Part shown: positions 39,893-48,824 of the stretch, piece after piece
How the letters are laid out: each line of letters begins with the position of its first letter
Numbering within the stretch: position 1 is the first letter of the stretch
NCBI GenBank assembly: GCA_035309005.1
Contig: DATGFP010000051.1
Span: 20,086 to 84,085, forward strand
From: DATARH01 sp035309005
GTDB lineage: Bacteria > Pseudomonadota > Alphaproteobacteria > ATCC43930 > CGMCC-115725
Length of the DNA: 64,000 bases
Reading direction: 5' to 3'
Notes under the pieces: generated by a model
Databases searched by the model: none
Told to the model about the DNA's origin: nothing
Seen by the model: the letters and a program-made list of their open reading frames with translations, nothing else
Translations under genes and position numbers: made by a program

Positions 39893-41404
39893 GTGAATAG
39901 AATCGGTTTCTCGCAACGGCTTGAGCTGCGCCAAAGCCAGGCCCTCGTCATGACGCCGCAGCTGCAGCAGGCGATCAAGATGCTGCAGCTGTCGAATGTC
40001 GAATTGGCCGAGTTCATCCAGGCCGAGATCGAACAGAACCCGCTGATCGAGCAAGGCGAGCGAGAGGCCGGCGAGCAGACCTCACCCGACAGCGAGGCCG
40101 CTGCGCCCGAGAGCGACGGCGCGCTGGTCGGGCTCGCCGGTGAGCTGCCGGGCAGCCGCGCCGCCGAGATTGCCGGCGATGCCGAGGACCACTGGCAAGC
40201 CGCCGCCGGCGAGGATGGCGACGGGTCCTTGGACCGCGGCGGCGATTCGCAACCCTGGCAGACCCGCAACAGCCGCCTCGGCGACGACGCACCGGCGATC
40301 GATCAGGCCGCGGCGCGCCCCCGAACGCTGCGCGAGCACTTGATCGAGCAGATCGGCGCCGATCTGCCGGACATCGCCGATCGGGCGGTCGCCTTCTACC
40401 TGCTCGACCAGCTCGACGAAGCGGGCTATGTGCGTTCCGGGCTCGACGGCGCGGCTGAGCGCCTGGGCTGTCCGCAGGCGCAGCTCGACCGCGTCCTCGC
40501 GCGGCTGCAGGAATTCGACCCGCCAGGGGTGTTCGCGCGCGATCTGACCGAGTGCCTCGCGTTGCAGCTACGCGATCGCAACCGCTTCGACCCGGCGATG
40601 CAGCTGCTGCTCGACAACCTGCCCTTGCTCGCGGCCCGCAACGCCGCGGCCCTGATGCGGATCTGCGGGGTCGACGCCGAGGACCTCGCCGACATGGTCG
40701 CGGAGATCAAGTCGCTCGACCCGCGGCCGGGGCTCGCGTTCGACCCGCCGCTGGCGCAGCCGGTGGTCCCCGACATCATCATGCGGGCGCAGCCGCAGGG
40801 CGACTGGATCGTCGAACTCAATGCCGACACCCTGCCGCGCGTGCTGGTCGACAACCGCTATTACGCGCGCATCAGCCGCGCTACGCGCAGCAAGGCGGAG
40901 CGCGACTATCTGACCGACCGGCTGCAGGCGGCGAACTGGCTGGTCAAATCGCTGCACCAGCGGGCCACCACGATCCTCAAGGTGGCGAGCGAGATCGTGC
41001 GGCAGCAGGACGGCTTTTTCCGGCGCGGCGTGCAGGCGCTGCGCCCGCTGATCCTGCGCGATATCGCCGATGCGATCGGGATGCACGAAAGCACGGTCAG
41101 CCGGGTCACCACCAACAAGTACATGGCGACACCGCGGGGCCTCTTCGAGCTCAAGTACTTTTTCACCTCCTCGATCGCCGCCTCGCGCGGTGGCGAATCG
41201 CACTCGGCCGAGGCGGTGCGCTTTCGCATCCGCGGCCTGATCGACGGCGAGCCGACCGACGACACGTTGTCCGACGAGCGGATCGTCGAATTGCTGCAAA
41301 AGGACGGCGTCGACATCGCCCGCCGCACGGTCGCGAAATACCGCGAGGCGATGCGGATCCCGTCGTCGGTTCAGCGGCGCCGGGAAAAGATGCTCGCGCT
41401 GTGA
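39893..41404 (+). CDS. rpoN: RNA polymerase sigma-54 factor
   Basis: The 503-residue protein has region I (LRQSQALVMTPQLQQAIKML), an acidic region II, the core-binding region, the helix-turn-helix ISRATRSK ... IADAIGMHESTVSRVTTNKYM part, and the C-terminal RpoN box (ARRTVAKYREAM) that reads the -24 element. It directs nitrogen, flagellar and other promoters with enhancer proteins. GTG start, in the conserved lptB-rpoN-hpf-ptsN order. Confidence 0.96.
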   Translation: MNRIGFSQRLELRQSQALVMTPQLQQAIKMLQLSNVELAEFIQAEIEQNPLIEQGEREAGEQTSPDSEAAAPESDGALVGLAGELPGSRAAEIAGDAEDHWQAAAGEDGDGSLDRGGDSQPWQTRNSRLGDDAPAIDQAAARPRTLREHLIEQIGADLPDIADRAVAFYLLDQLDEAGYVRSGLDGAAERLGCPQAQLDRVLARLQEFDPPGVFARDLTECLALQLRDRNRFDPAMQLLLDNLPLLAARNAAALMRICGVDAEDLADMVAEIKSLDPRPGLAFDPPLAQPVVPDIIMRAQPQGDWIVELNADTLPRVLVDNRYYARISRATRSKAERDYLTDRLQAANWLVKSLHQRATTILKVASEIVRQQDGFFRRGVQALRPLILRDIADAIGMHESTVSRVTTNKYMATPRGLFELKYFFTSSIAASRGGESHSAEAVRFRIRGLIDGEPTDDTLSDERIVELLQKDGVDIARRTVAKYREAMRIPSSVQRRREKMLAL

Positions 41405-41484
41405 GGGCGACCGCGGCAGCGCTTGACCCTCCGGCGCGGCGTGCCCATTTCGCTTCTGCGCCGCGAGCGCCGCGGCAAGATCGG

Positions 41485-42123
41485 ATGGTTCGTTCGGCCA
41501 TGCATCTGACGGTCACCGGCAAGCAGGTCGATGTCGGCGACGCGTTGCGCCGCCATGTCGAGGCAACGCTCGATGCGCTGCTAGGCAAATATTTCCGCTC
41601 CGCGATCGAGGCGCACGCGGTCTTTGCCCGCGAGGCGCATCTGATCCACGCCGAGTTGTCGCTGCATGTCGGCCGCGGCATGGTCGTCAACAGCGGCGCT
41701 GCGGCAAGCGATCATTACCTGGCGTTCGACGCCGCGGCCGAGCGGCTGGCAAAGCAGCTGCGCCGCTACAAGCGCCGGCTGCGCGATTACCACGCCAAGG
41801 CGCGGGCCCCGGTCGAGGCGGCCGAGGCCGCGCGTTCGTTCGTCCTCGCCCCGCTCGACGAAGAAGCCGACAGTGCCGCCGAAGGGGGCGCGGCGCCGGT
41901 CGTGATCGCCGAGATGAGCACCGAATTGCCGCGCCTGACGGTCGGTGAGGCGGTGATGCGGATGGACCTAGCCGACGCGCCGGTGCTGCTGTTCCGCAAT
42001 CGCGCGACGGAGGGGCTCAACCTCGTCTACCGGCGCGGCGACGGTAATATCGGCTGGATCGACCCCACCCTCGACAGCGCGGGCGACGCCCGGCTCGAGG
42101 CGCGGATGCGCGCCGGCCGATGA
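41485..42123 (+). CDS. hpf: Ribosome hibernation promoting factor, long form
   Basis: The 212-residue protein has the N-terminal ribosome-binding domain (LTVTGKQVDVGDALRRHVEATL ... RRYKRRLRDY) and a C-terminal dimerisation domain (VGEAVMRMDLADAPVLLFRNRATEGLNLVYRRGDG in parts). Long HPF makes inactive 100S ribosome dimers in stationary phase. Start is ATG 41485 or 41500; neither has a strong ribosome site. Confidence 0.93.
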   Translation: MVRSAMHLTVTGKQVDVGDALRRHVEATLDALLGKYFRSAIEAHAVFAREAHLIHAELSLHVGRGMVVNSGAAASDHYLAFDAAAERLAKQLRRYKRRLRDYHAKARAPVEAAEAARSFVLAPLDEEADSAAEGGAAPVVIAEMSTELPRLTVGEAVMRMDLADAPVLLFRNRATEGLNLVYRRGDGNIGWIDPTLDSAGDARLEARMRAGR

Positions 42124-42203
42124 ACTGCTCGATGCGGCGGCTCGCCCGGGTTGCCCCGCGTCTCGGCGTGCCCGGCAACTGATCGGCCACCGGACAACCC
42201 GCG

Positions 42204-42668
42204 ATGGACATTGCCGATCTGCTCACCTCGCGCGGCGTGATCGCTCAGTTGCGCGCGAGCAACAAACGCCAGGCCCTGCAGGAGATTGCCCGGCGCGCCG
42301 CGGCATTGAGCGGGGTTGCCGAACGCCGCATCTATGACGTCCTCGCCGAGCGCGAGCGGCTCGGCAGTACCGGCATCGGCCGCGGCATCGCGATCCCGCA
42401 CGGCAAGCTCGCGGAACTGCCGCGCCTCTATGGCCTGTTTGCGCGGATCGAGCGGCCGATCCCGTTCGACGCGATCGACGGCAAGCCGGTCGATCTGGTG
42501 TTCGTGCTGCTGGCCCCGACGACGGCGGGCGCCGAGCATTTGCGGGCACTCGCGCTGGTGTCGCGGCTGCTGCGCGACGCGGCAACCTGCCAGAAGCTGC
42601 GCGGCACCGACAATGTCGATGCGCTCTACGCGCTGTTGGCCGCCCGCGCCGAGAGCGACGCAGCCTAG
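42204..42668 (+). CDS. ptsN: Nitrogen PTS protein EIIA-Ntr
   Basis: The 154-residue protein has DLLTSRGVIAQLRASNKRQAL, the phosphoryl-accepting histidine in IAIPHGKLAELP, and PVDLVFVLLAPTTAGAEHLRALALVSRLL. EIIA-Ntr is the output of the regulatory PTS controlling potassium and nitrogen/carbon balance. A Kup potassium transporter is encoded 440 bases further on; EIIA-Ntr is known to influence potassium uptake in other bacteria. Confidence 0.95.
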   Translation: MDIADLLTSRGVIAQLRASNKRQALQEIARRAAALSGVAERRIYDVLAERERLGSTGIGRGIAIPHGKLAELPRLYGLFARIERPIPFDAIDGKPVDLVFVLLAPTTAGAEHLRALALVSRLLRDAATCQKLRGTDNVDALYALLAARAESDAA

Positions 42669-42697
42669 GCTACGCGCGCCCGCTCTGCGGCGACGCT

Positions 42698-42913
42698 TCA
42701 GTGCACGCTGACCGGCTCCATATCGTTCTGCCGAACCACGGCAAAGGCGAGATCGCGGCTGCCGAGGACCGCGATCCGGCGGCCGTCGGCCGCGTGCACC
42801 GCAAATCCCTCGGCGCCGTCGATCAGCACGCGCTTGACGTAGGCAACATCGTCCATGCCGAGCAGCCCCAACTCGTTCTCCGACAACTGTCGCAATCCGG
42901 CCGTAAAATCCAT
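42698..42913 (-). CDS. DUF1150 family protein
   Basis: The 71-residue protein reads MDFTAGLRQLSENELGLLGMDDVAYVK and ends LGSRDLAFAVVRQNDMEPVSVH (in parts). This is the DUF1150 pattern common in alphaproteobacteria and often found near hsp20 or ptsN genes. Function unknown. GGAG seven bases upstream supports the ATG. Confidence 0.85.
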   Translation of the reverse strand: MDFTAGLRQLSENELGLLGMDDVAYVKRVLIDGAEGFAVHAADGRRIAVLGSRDLAFAVVRQNDMEPVSVH

Positions 42914-43005
42914 CGTCCATCTCCAGCGCGCCGGACATCGTCCGGCAACCTGATCTTTGAAAACGCTTCCAGAGCACCATTCGATCAGATTGAAGCGCCC
43001 CCTAT

Positions 43006-43072
43006 TCGTCTTGCCCGGGCTTGACCCGTGGGCCTTCAGCCCACGTCCCCGGGACAAGCCTGGGGGATGACG
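43006..43072. repeat. Palindromic repeat between DUF1150 gene and kup
   Basis: CGTCTTGCCCGGGCTTGACC on one side and GTCCCCGGGACAAGCCTGGG ... GATGACG on the other form an imperfect hairpin around GTGGGC/GCCCAC. It is another REP-like family, single copy in this window, 35 bases past the kup stop. Confidence 0.7.
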
Positions 43073-43106
43073 ATTGCAGGGTGATCGAACCTCAACTGAG
43101 ACTGCG

Positions 43107-45047
43107 CTAGATCTCGATCTGGCCGCCCAGTTCGACGACCCGGTTGGGCGGGATGCGAAAGAACTCGGTCGCGTCGAGCGACAAATTGTTGAGCATGATG
43201 AACAGCCGGTCGCGCCACCGCCAGAACAGCGAGCGGTGCTGGCGCGGCCGGCGCAGCAGCTTTTCGCGGCCGATGAAGAACGAGGTTTCCATCAGGTTGA
43301 TGTGGAAGTGCTGCACCCGGCATTGCGCCAGGGCGCGCATGATGTTGGGCTCGTCGAGGAAGCCGTAGCGCACCCGCATCGTCCAGAAACCCTGGCCGAC
43401 CTCGCAGATCTCCAGCCGCCGCTCGTCCGCCACGTGCGGCACGTCCTCGGTGTCGACCTGCATCATCACGACGCGCTGGTGCAGCGCCTTATAGTGCTTC
43501 AACGCATGCAGCAGGGTGACCGGCACGTTGGTCAGCTCGCGCGTGAGGAAGATCGCGGTGCCCGGCACCCGCACCAGGCGCGCCGGGTTTAGGCCCGCGA
43601 CAAACTGGCTGAGCGGGATCGCGTCGCGGGCGCGCTGTTCGGCGAGGAGGCGCCGGCCGCGCCACCAGGTTCCCATCAGCGCGAACACCATCGCGGCCAC
43701 CAGGATCGGAAACCAGCCGCCCTCGGCGACCTTGAGCATGTTGGCCGACAGGAAAGTCAGGTCGACGACGGCGAAAAGGGCGAACACCGGCAGCGCCACC
43801 GCGAGGCTCCAGCCGTGATGGCGCATGTAGATGAAGGCGAGGCCGTTGGTGATCAGCATCATGCCGCTGACCGCGATGCCGTAGGCGGCGCCGAGATTGT
43901 CCGAGGTCTGGAAGAACAGCACCAGGATGATGATCGCGACGAGGAGACCCCAATTGACCCGCGGCACATAAACCTGACCGATCTCGGTTTCCGAGGTGTG
44001 GCGCACCTCGAGCCGCGGCAGGTAGCCGAGCTGGATCGCCTGGCGGGTGATCGAATAGGCGCCGGATATCACCGCCTGCGAGGCGATGATCGTCGCCAGC
44101 GACGCGAGCGCGACCAGTGGATAGAGCCCCCAGGCCGGCGTCAGGCGGTAAAACGGGTTTTCGATCGCCGCAGGGTTGCCGAGCAGCAGCGCGCCCTGCC
44201 CGAGGTAATTGATCAGGAGCGCCGGAAACACCAGGACGAGCCAGGTGCGGCGCAACGCCTGGCGGCCGAAATGCCCCATGTCGGCATAGAGCGTCTCGGC
44301 CCCGGTGACCGCGAGAAACACCGCGCCGAGCATGATGAAGCCGCGCCACGGGGCGGATGCGATCTCGGCGAGCCCGTAATGCGGATCGATCGCCCACAGG
44401 ATGCGCGGCTGCTGGATGATCCCCCAGATGCCGAGCGCCGCCAGCACCGCGAACCACACCAGCATCACCGGTCCGAACAAATTGCCGACGACCGCCGTGC
44501 CGCGGTGCTGCACCAGGAACAAGCCGATCAGCAGCACCAAGGAAATCGGGATGACGTAGGGCTCGAACAGCGGGGTCGCGATCTTCAGCCCCTCGACCGC
44601 GCTCAACACCGAGATCGCCGGGGTGATGACGCCGTCGCCGTAAAACAGCGCGGCGCCGACGAGGCCCGCCCCCATGATCCACATATAGCGCCGCTGGCCG
44701 CGTTCGGTGGTTCGCAACACCAGCGCGGTCAAGGCCAGGAGCCCGCCCTCGCCGCGGTTGTCGGCGCGCATGATGACGATAACGTATTTGATCGTGACGA
44801 CCAGCACCAAGGACCACAGGATCAAGGACAGCGCGCCCAGCACCGCATGGTCGCTGGTGTCGTTGAAGGCCACCAGCGACTGGCGCACCGCATAGAGCGG
44901 CGAGGTTCCGATGTCGCCGTAGACGACCCCGAGCGCCGCCAGCATCAGGCCCTGCGACGTCGCGGCGCTGCGCTTGGGTCCGCCGGCCACGGTGGCGCTG
45001 ACCGGAGCGCTGACGGCGGCATTCGGCGGTGCGGCGCTATCTGCCAT
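43107..45047 (-). CDS. kup: Low-affinity potassium transporter Kup
   Basis: The 646-residue protein has about 12 transmembrane helices and the Kup/HAK motifs: LAALGVVYGDIGTSPLYAVR, GVITPAISVLSAVEGL, GAETLYADMGHFGR, INYLGQGALLL and ISGAYSITRQAIQLGYLPR. The C-terminal cytoplasmic domain ends in MLNNLSLDATEFFRIPPNRVVELGGQIEI (in parts). It imports K+ with protons. ATG at 45047 is chosen over an upstream GTG-like extension without conserved sequence. Confidence 0.96.
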   Translation of the reverse strand: MADSAAPPNAAVSAPVSATVAGGPKRSAATSQGLMLAALGVVYGDIGTSPLYAVRQSLVAFNDTSDHAVLGALSLILWSLVLVVTIKYVIVIMRADNRGEGGLLALTALVLRTTERGQRRYMWIMGAGLVGAALFYGDGVITPAISVLSAVEGLKIATPLFEPYVIPISLVLLIGLFLVQHRGTAVVGNLFGPVMLVWFAVLAALGIWGIIQQPRILWAIDPHYGLAEIASAPWRGFIMLGAVFLAVTGAETLYADMGHFGRQALRRTWLVLVFPALLINYLGQGALLLGNPAAIENPFYRLTPAWGLYPLVALASLATIIASQAVISGAYSITRQAIQLGYLPRLEVRHTSETEIGQVYVPRVNWGLLVAIIILVLFFQTSDNLGAAYGIAVSGMMLITNGLAFIYMRHHGWSLAVALPVFALFAVVDLTFLSANMLKVAEGGWFPILVAAMVFALMGTWWRGRRLLAEQRARDAIPLSQFVAGLNPARLVRVPGTAIFLTRELTNVPVTLLHALKHYKALHQRVVMMQVDTEDVPHVADERRLEICEVGQGFWTMRVRYGFLDEPNIMRALAQCRVQHFHINLMETSFFIGREKLLRRPRQHRSLFWRWRDRLFIMLNNLSLDATEFFRIPPNRVVELGGQIEI

Positions 45048-45436
45048 GGCGGGGCCTGTTCTGGTCGGCGCGGCACAGGGTGGTGGAGGGATCAGCCACG
45101 CGGCACGTCTCGACACTCCACGGCGGCTCGACAATCCATGATGTAATGAACAACGCCGCGGCCGTCGCGGTCCGGCGTGCCGGCCCACAAACTTCCCGGC
45201 CCGAGGCGGCGAGCGCCGGCCGGAGAGCGCGACCGCAGATTGCCCCGAGGCTTCATCGTTGCATCCAAGCCGGCACCGGTGCCGAGACCTTCGATAGCAT
45301 AGCGGGCGAAGCGTTTATAGCGGCCGGGCAGCGCGCGCAACTGGATCGCTCCTCAGCCGCTCGTCTCCCCCGCCGCGCGCTGCTATCCTCGGCATCGCGC
45401 TCGGCGAGGACAAGGGCGGTCAGCGAGGACAAGAGG
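45048..45436. other. 389-base divergent intergenic region between kup and a DJ-1/PfpI gene
   Basis: I see no conserved protein, tRNA or rRNA here. Near its right end GCGAGGACAAG occurs twice, 21 bases apart (about 45408 and 45425), the second leading into the ribosome site of the next gene. It presumably holds promoters for both divergent genes; no operator was recognisable. Confidence 0.5.
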
Positions 45437-46132
45437 ATGAGCGACAGGCCATTCCGCAGCGGCATGCTGCTGTTTCCCAATATGACCCAGCTCGACCTGA
45501 CCGGGCCCTACGAGATCCTGTCTGCGCTGCCGGGCAGCGAGGTCGCGCTGATCTGGAAGACGCTCGACCCGGTCCGCTCGGAGCGCGGCCTGACGCTGCT
45601 GCCGAGCGCGACGTTCGCGACCTGCCTGCCCCTCGATCTCTTGCTGGTGCCGGGCGGCCCGGGCATCAACCCGCTGCTCGAAGACCGCGAGACGCTCGAC
45701 TTCCTGCGCCGCGCCGCGGCCACGGCGCGCTACCTCGTCGGCATCTGCACCGGCTCCCTGGTGCTCGGCGCCGCCGGGCTGCTGCAAGGCAAGCGCGCCG
45801 GCACGCATTGGATGTCGCGCGGCATGCTGGCCGCCTTCGGCGCGACGCCGGTCGCCGAGCGGGTCGTCGTCGACGGCAATCTCTTTACCGGCGGCGGCGT
45901 CACCGCCGGGATCGATGTCGCGCTCCGGGTCGCCGCCGCGGTCGCCGGGCAGGCGGCGGCCGAGGCGATCCAGCTGGCGGTCGAATACGATCCGGCGCCG
46001 CCCTTTGCCGCCGGCTCGCCCGAAACCGCGCCGCCCGCCGTGCTGGAGGCGGTGCTGGCCCGCGCCGCCCCCCGCCAGCAGGACCGCGCCCAGCGCGCCG
46101 CCCGCGCCGCCGCGGCGCTCGCCGCCGGATGA
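45437..46132 (+). CDS. DJ-1/PfpI superfamily protein, isonitrile hydratase-like
   Basis: The 231-residue protein has LLFPNMTQLDLTGPYEILSAL, LLVPGGPGINPLL with a glutamate-rich region, the nucleophile cysteine in YLVGICTGSLVLGAAGLL, and GTHWMSRGMLAAFGA. This order matches the InhA isonitrile hydratase group of the class I glutamine amidotransferase-like fold. It might convert an isonitrile to an N-formamide. It overlaps the next gene (ATGA), so it forms an operon with a flavoprotein and a [2Fe-2S] protein. Confidence 0.8.
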   Translation: MSDRPFRSGMLLFPNMTQLDLTGPYEILSALPGSEVALIWKTLDPVRSERGLTLLPSATFATCLPLDLLLVPGGPGINPLLEDRETLDFLRRAAATARYLVGICTGSLVLGAAGLLQGKRAGTHWMSRGMLAAFGATPVAERVVVDGNLFTGGGVTAGIDVALRVAAAVAGQAAAEAIQLAVEYDPAPPFAAGSPETAPPAVLEAVLARAAPRQQDRAQRAARAAAALAAG

Positions 46133-47856
46133 GCCACATCGCGACCGACGTGCTGGTCGTCGGGGCCGGCGGCGCCGGCATGTATGCCGCGATCGCGGCG
46201 GCGCGGGCCGGCGCCGAGCGGGTGTTGCTGGCCGACAAGAGCCTGGTGGGCCGCGGCGGCGCGACGGTGATGGCGCAGATGACGGTGGCGGCGGCATTGG
46301 GCGAGGAATGCCCCGACGAGTGGACCGCGCATCTGGAAGACACCCTCGCGTCCGGCCGCGGCCTCTGCGACGAAGCGCTCGCCGCGATTTTGTGCCGCGA
46401 CGCGCCCCTACGCATCCGCGAGATGGGAGAGTGGCGGGTTGGCTGGGCGCGCCGCGCCGACGGCCGCATCGCCCAGGTGACGGCGCCCGGCCATTCGCGG
46501 CCGCGCTGCTGCTATGTCGACTTTCTCAACACCGGGCCGGCGGTCGCCGCGACGCTGCGCCGGCGGGTCGCCAACATCGCCGCGATCCGCCGCGTCAGCA
46601 ACCTCAACGTCACCGACATTGTCACCTCCCCTGGCACCGCTGATGGCACTGCTGACGGCACCGCTGACGGCGAGGCGATCGGCGCGGTGGCGCTCGACGT
46701 CGCGGCCGGCGAGCCGGTGACGATCGCGGCCGGCGCGGTCGTCATCGCGACCGGCGGCCTCAGCCGGATCTTCGCGCGCAACAGCGCGTCGGCCAACATG
46801 GGCGGCGACGGCTACGCGCTGGCGCTGGCGGCCGGCGCCGAGCTCGTCGACATGGAGTTCGTGCAGTTCTTCCCGATCGGCCACCTGGCGCCGCGCCTCG
46901 TCGGCATGGACCCGATCATGTGGGACCCGTTCCGCTACAAGCTCGGCGGCCGGCTACTCGACGGCAACGGCCGCGAGTTCCTCGCCGATTACGGCAGCGA
47001 CGAGCGGGACGGTTATACGACGCCGCGCGACCTGGCGACCTACGCGATCCACCAGGAAGTCGCGGCCGGGCGCGGCTCGCCGCATGGCGGCGTCTACCTC
47101 TCGTTCGCGCACCTGCCGGCGGCGGCGCTGGCGGACGCGTTCGGCCCGGTGATCGAGCGGCTGGCGCGGAATGGCATCGATCTCGGCCGCATGGCGGTCG
47201 AGGTCGCGCCGATCGCGCACTACCACATGGGCGGCATCGCGGTCGACGAGCGCATGGCGAGCCGGGTCCCCGGCCTCTACGCCGCCGGCGAGGCGGTGGG
47301 CGGCGCCAACGGCGCCAACCGGCTGTCGGGCAATGCGATCCCCGAGGCGCTGGTGTTCGGCGAGCGGGCCGGGCGGTTCGCCGCCGCGCACGCTGCGGCT
47401 CGCGCGGATCGCGCGGATCGCGCCTTGGGCTGGCCCCGCGGCGCCGGCGCCGAGGCGGTGGCGCGCATCCGCCGCCTCGCAGAAGGACGCCCGGGCGCGG
47501 CTCAGCCGGCGGCGCTGCTCGAGGAATTGCGCGCGCTGATGTGGCGCGACGTCGGTCCCTTTCGCACTGCCGCCGGGCTCGCCCGGGCCGCCGCCCGGCT
47601 CGCCGAGCTGCGCGCCCTCCTGCCGGATCTCGAGATCGCGCCGGGGCGGGCGTTCAATCCGACGCTGGTCGACTGGTTCGAGCTGCGCGCCAGTCTCGCC
47701 GCCGCAGCAGCCGTCACCCACGCCGCGCGCCACCGCAGCGAAAGCCGCGGCGCGCATCAGCGCGAGGATTTTCCCGACACCGATCCGGCCTGGGCCCGCC
47801 GCCAGCACGTGCACCTGGCGCCGGACGGCACATTTGCAGCGAGCCCGGCACGATGA
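46129..47856 (+). CDS. Flavoprotein of the succinate dehydrogenase/fumarate reductase family
   Basis: The 575-residue protein has the FAD-binding VLVVGAGGAGMYAAIAAARAG, the GRGGATVMAQM flavin-linked region, VVIATGGLSRIFARNSASANMGGDGYALAL (in parts) and HYHMGGIAVDE. GLYAAGEAVGGANGANRLSGNAIPEALVFG and a C-terminal helical domain follow. Unlike SdhA it has no complete succinate-site set that I can confirm, so it may oxidise or reduce another acid, as L-aspartate oxidase and other members do. A TADG unit is repeated three times near residues 170-182. It overlaps both neighbours by ATGA. Confidence 0.85.
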   Translation: MSHIATDVLVVGAGGAGMYAAIAAARAGAERVLLADKSLVGRGGATVMAQMTVAAALGEECPDEWTAHLEDTLASGRGLCDEALAAILCRDAPLRIREMGEWRVGWARRADGRIAQVTAPGHSRPRCCYVDFLNTGPAVAATLRRRVANIAAIRRVSNLNVTDIVTSPGTADGTADGTADGEAIGAVALDVAAGEPVTIAAGAVVIATGGLSRIFARNSASANMGGDGYALALAAGAELVDMEFVQFFPIGHLAPRLVGMDPIMWDPFRYKLGGRLLDGNGREFLADYGSDERDGYTTPRDLATYAIHQEVAAGRGSPHGGVYLSFAHLPAAALADAFGPVIERLARNGIDLGRMAVEVAPIAHYHMGGIAVDERMASRVPGLYAAGEAVGGANGANRLSGNAIPEALVFGERAGRFAAAHAAARADRADRALGWPRGAGAEAVARIRRLAEGRPGAAQPAALLEELRALMWRDVGPFRTAAGLARAAARLAELRALLPDLEIAPGRAFNPTLVDWFELRASLAAAAAVTHAARHRSESRGAHQREDFPDTDPAWARRQHVHLAPDGTFAASPAR

Positions 47857-48191
47857 GCGCACCTATGGCCCACCTGCGCATCCGGCGCGGCAGCGCTGCC
47901 GCCATGCCGCGCTACGACGAATTCGTCGTGCCGTTCGAGGACGGCCAAACGGTGCTCGACGCGCTCCTGTGGATCCGCGCCCGGCGCGACCCGTCACTGG
48001 CAATCCGCTACAGCTGCATCAACGGCAATGTCTGTAAGGAATGTACGATGGCGATCGACGGCGTGGTGAACTACGCCTGCATCACGCGCTTGCGCTCGGA
48101 CGCCCCGATGACGCTCGAGCCGCTGCCGGGCAAGCGCCTGCTGCGCGATTTGGTCACCGAAATGCGGCCGCCGCGCGAGCGGGTGAGATAA
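47853..48191 (+). CDS. Minimal [2Fe-2S] ferredoxin-type subunit partnering the flavoprotein
   Basis: The 112-residue protein resembles only the N-terminal half of SdhB/FrdB (RIRRGSAAAMPRYDEFVVPFE, TVLDALLWIRARRDPSLAIRYSC in parts). It has cysteines in SCINGNVCKECTMAIDG and NYAC. The first spacing is C-x5-C, then C-x2-C and C-x11-C; standard SdhB has C-x4-C. The C-terminal domain with [4Fe-4S] and [3Fe-4S] clusters is missing, and no membrane anchor is encoded. It probably relays electrons between the flavoprotein and a soluble partner. Confidence 0.8.
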   Translation: MSAPMAHLRIRRGSAAAMPRYDEFVVPFEDGQTVLDALLWIRARRDPSLAIRYSCINGNVCKECTMAIDGVVNYACITRLRSDAPMTLEPLPGKRLLRDLVTEMRPPRERVR

Positions 48192-48262
48192 TCTCATCGA
48201 CCTATTCTGGAAGTTGCAAACGTGCTATTGCTCAACGCGTTTTCAGGGAGGGCAGTCGAGCA

Positions 48263-48763
48263 ATGGCGAAGACCGCGGTGAACCAACTGCAGGACCAGAT
48301 CGAGGCGATACGTCGCGAAGCCTTTGCCGCCGGGTACGCGGCGGCGATGCAGGCGATCCGCGAACTGACCGGGAAACCGGCGGCCGGCGCCGCGACGCCG
48401 ATTGTCCGTCAGCGGCGCCGCAGGGTCGCCAAGGCGGCGCCAGCCGCGGCGCCGGCGGCCGCGGCGCGCGCGCCCTGGCAGCGCCGCGGGCGCACCGCGG
48501 CAGTGGCGCCGGAACGGACCCGTCGCTCCTCCGGCAAGCGCCCGCAGCGCGGCACCAACGCGCGCTTTGTCGAAGAGGTGTTGCAGGCCAGCGCGCCACG
48601 CGCGCTGCGTCCGGCGGAAATTCGCAGCACCATCCAGCGCGACAAGGGCGTCGCGATGGCGTTCACCTCGATCCGCCACGCGCTTGGCCAGCTCGAGGGG
48701 CGCCATGTCGCCGAGCAGGTCGCCGACAGCAAAACCTGGCGCTACACCGGCGCCTCCGGCTGA
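48263..48763 (+). CDS. Hypothetical protein with basic linker and winged-helix-like C-terminus
   Basis: The 166-residue protein starts with a helix (NQLQDQIEAIRREAFAAGYAAAMQAIRELTG in parts). An Ala/Arg-rich linker follows, then a C-terminal domain (FVEEVLQASAPRALRPAEIRSTI, SIRHALGQLEGRHVAEQV) that reads like a winged helix. This suggests nucleic acid binding, but the family is not named to my knowledge. GGGAGG-type site precedes the ATG. It converges with the RraA-like gene. Confidence 0.7.
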   Translation: MAKTAVNQLQDQIEAIRREAFAAGYAAAMQAIRELTGKPAAGAATPIVRQRRRRVAKAAPAAAPAAAARAPWQRRGRTAAVAPERTRRSSGKRPQRGTNARFVEEVLQASAPRALRPAEIRSTIQRDKGVAMAFTSIRHALGQLEGRHVAEQVADSKTWRYTGASG

Positions 48764-48792
48764 GGCGGCGGCGCCGGCAGTATCCGAACTGA

Positions 48793-48810
48793 CGCAGGGC
48801 CGGCCCTGCG
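48793..48810. terminator. Perfect 18-bp palindrome between converging genes
   Basis: CGCAGGGCC and GGCCCTGCG abut with no loop, 29 bases after one stop and 14 before the other. It could act as a bidirectional terminator hairpin, though it lacks a T-run, or be a protein-binding site. Confidence 0.4.
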
Positions 48811-48824
48811 CCCGCTCGGCCGGC

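Noticed and set aside
43815..45146. A 443-codon plus-strand frame opposite kup
   Set aside because: Composition is His/Asp/Gln/Arg-rich with no domain; the Kup frame on the minus strand is fully conserved.
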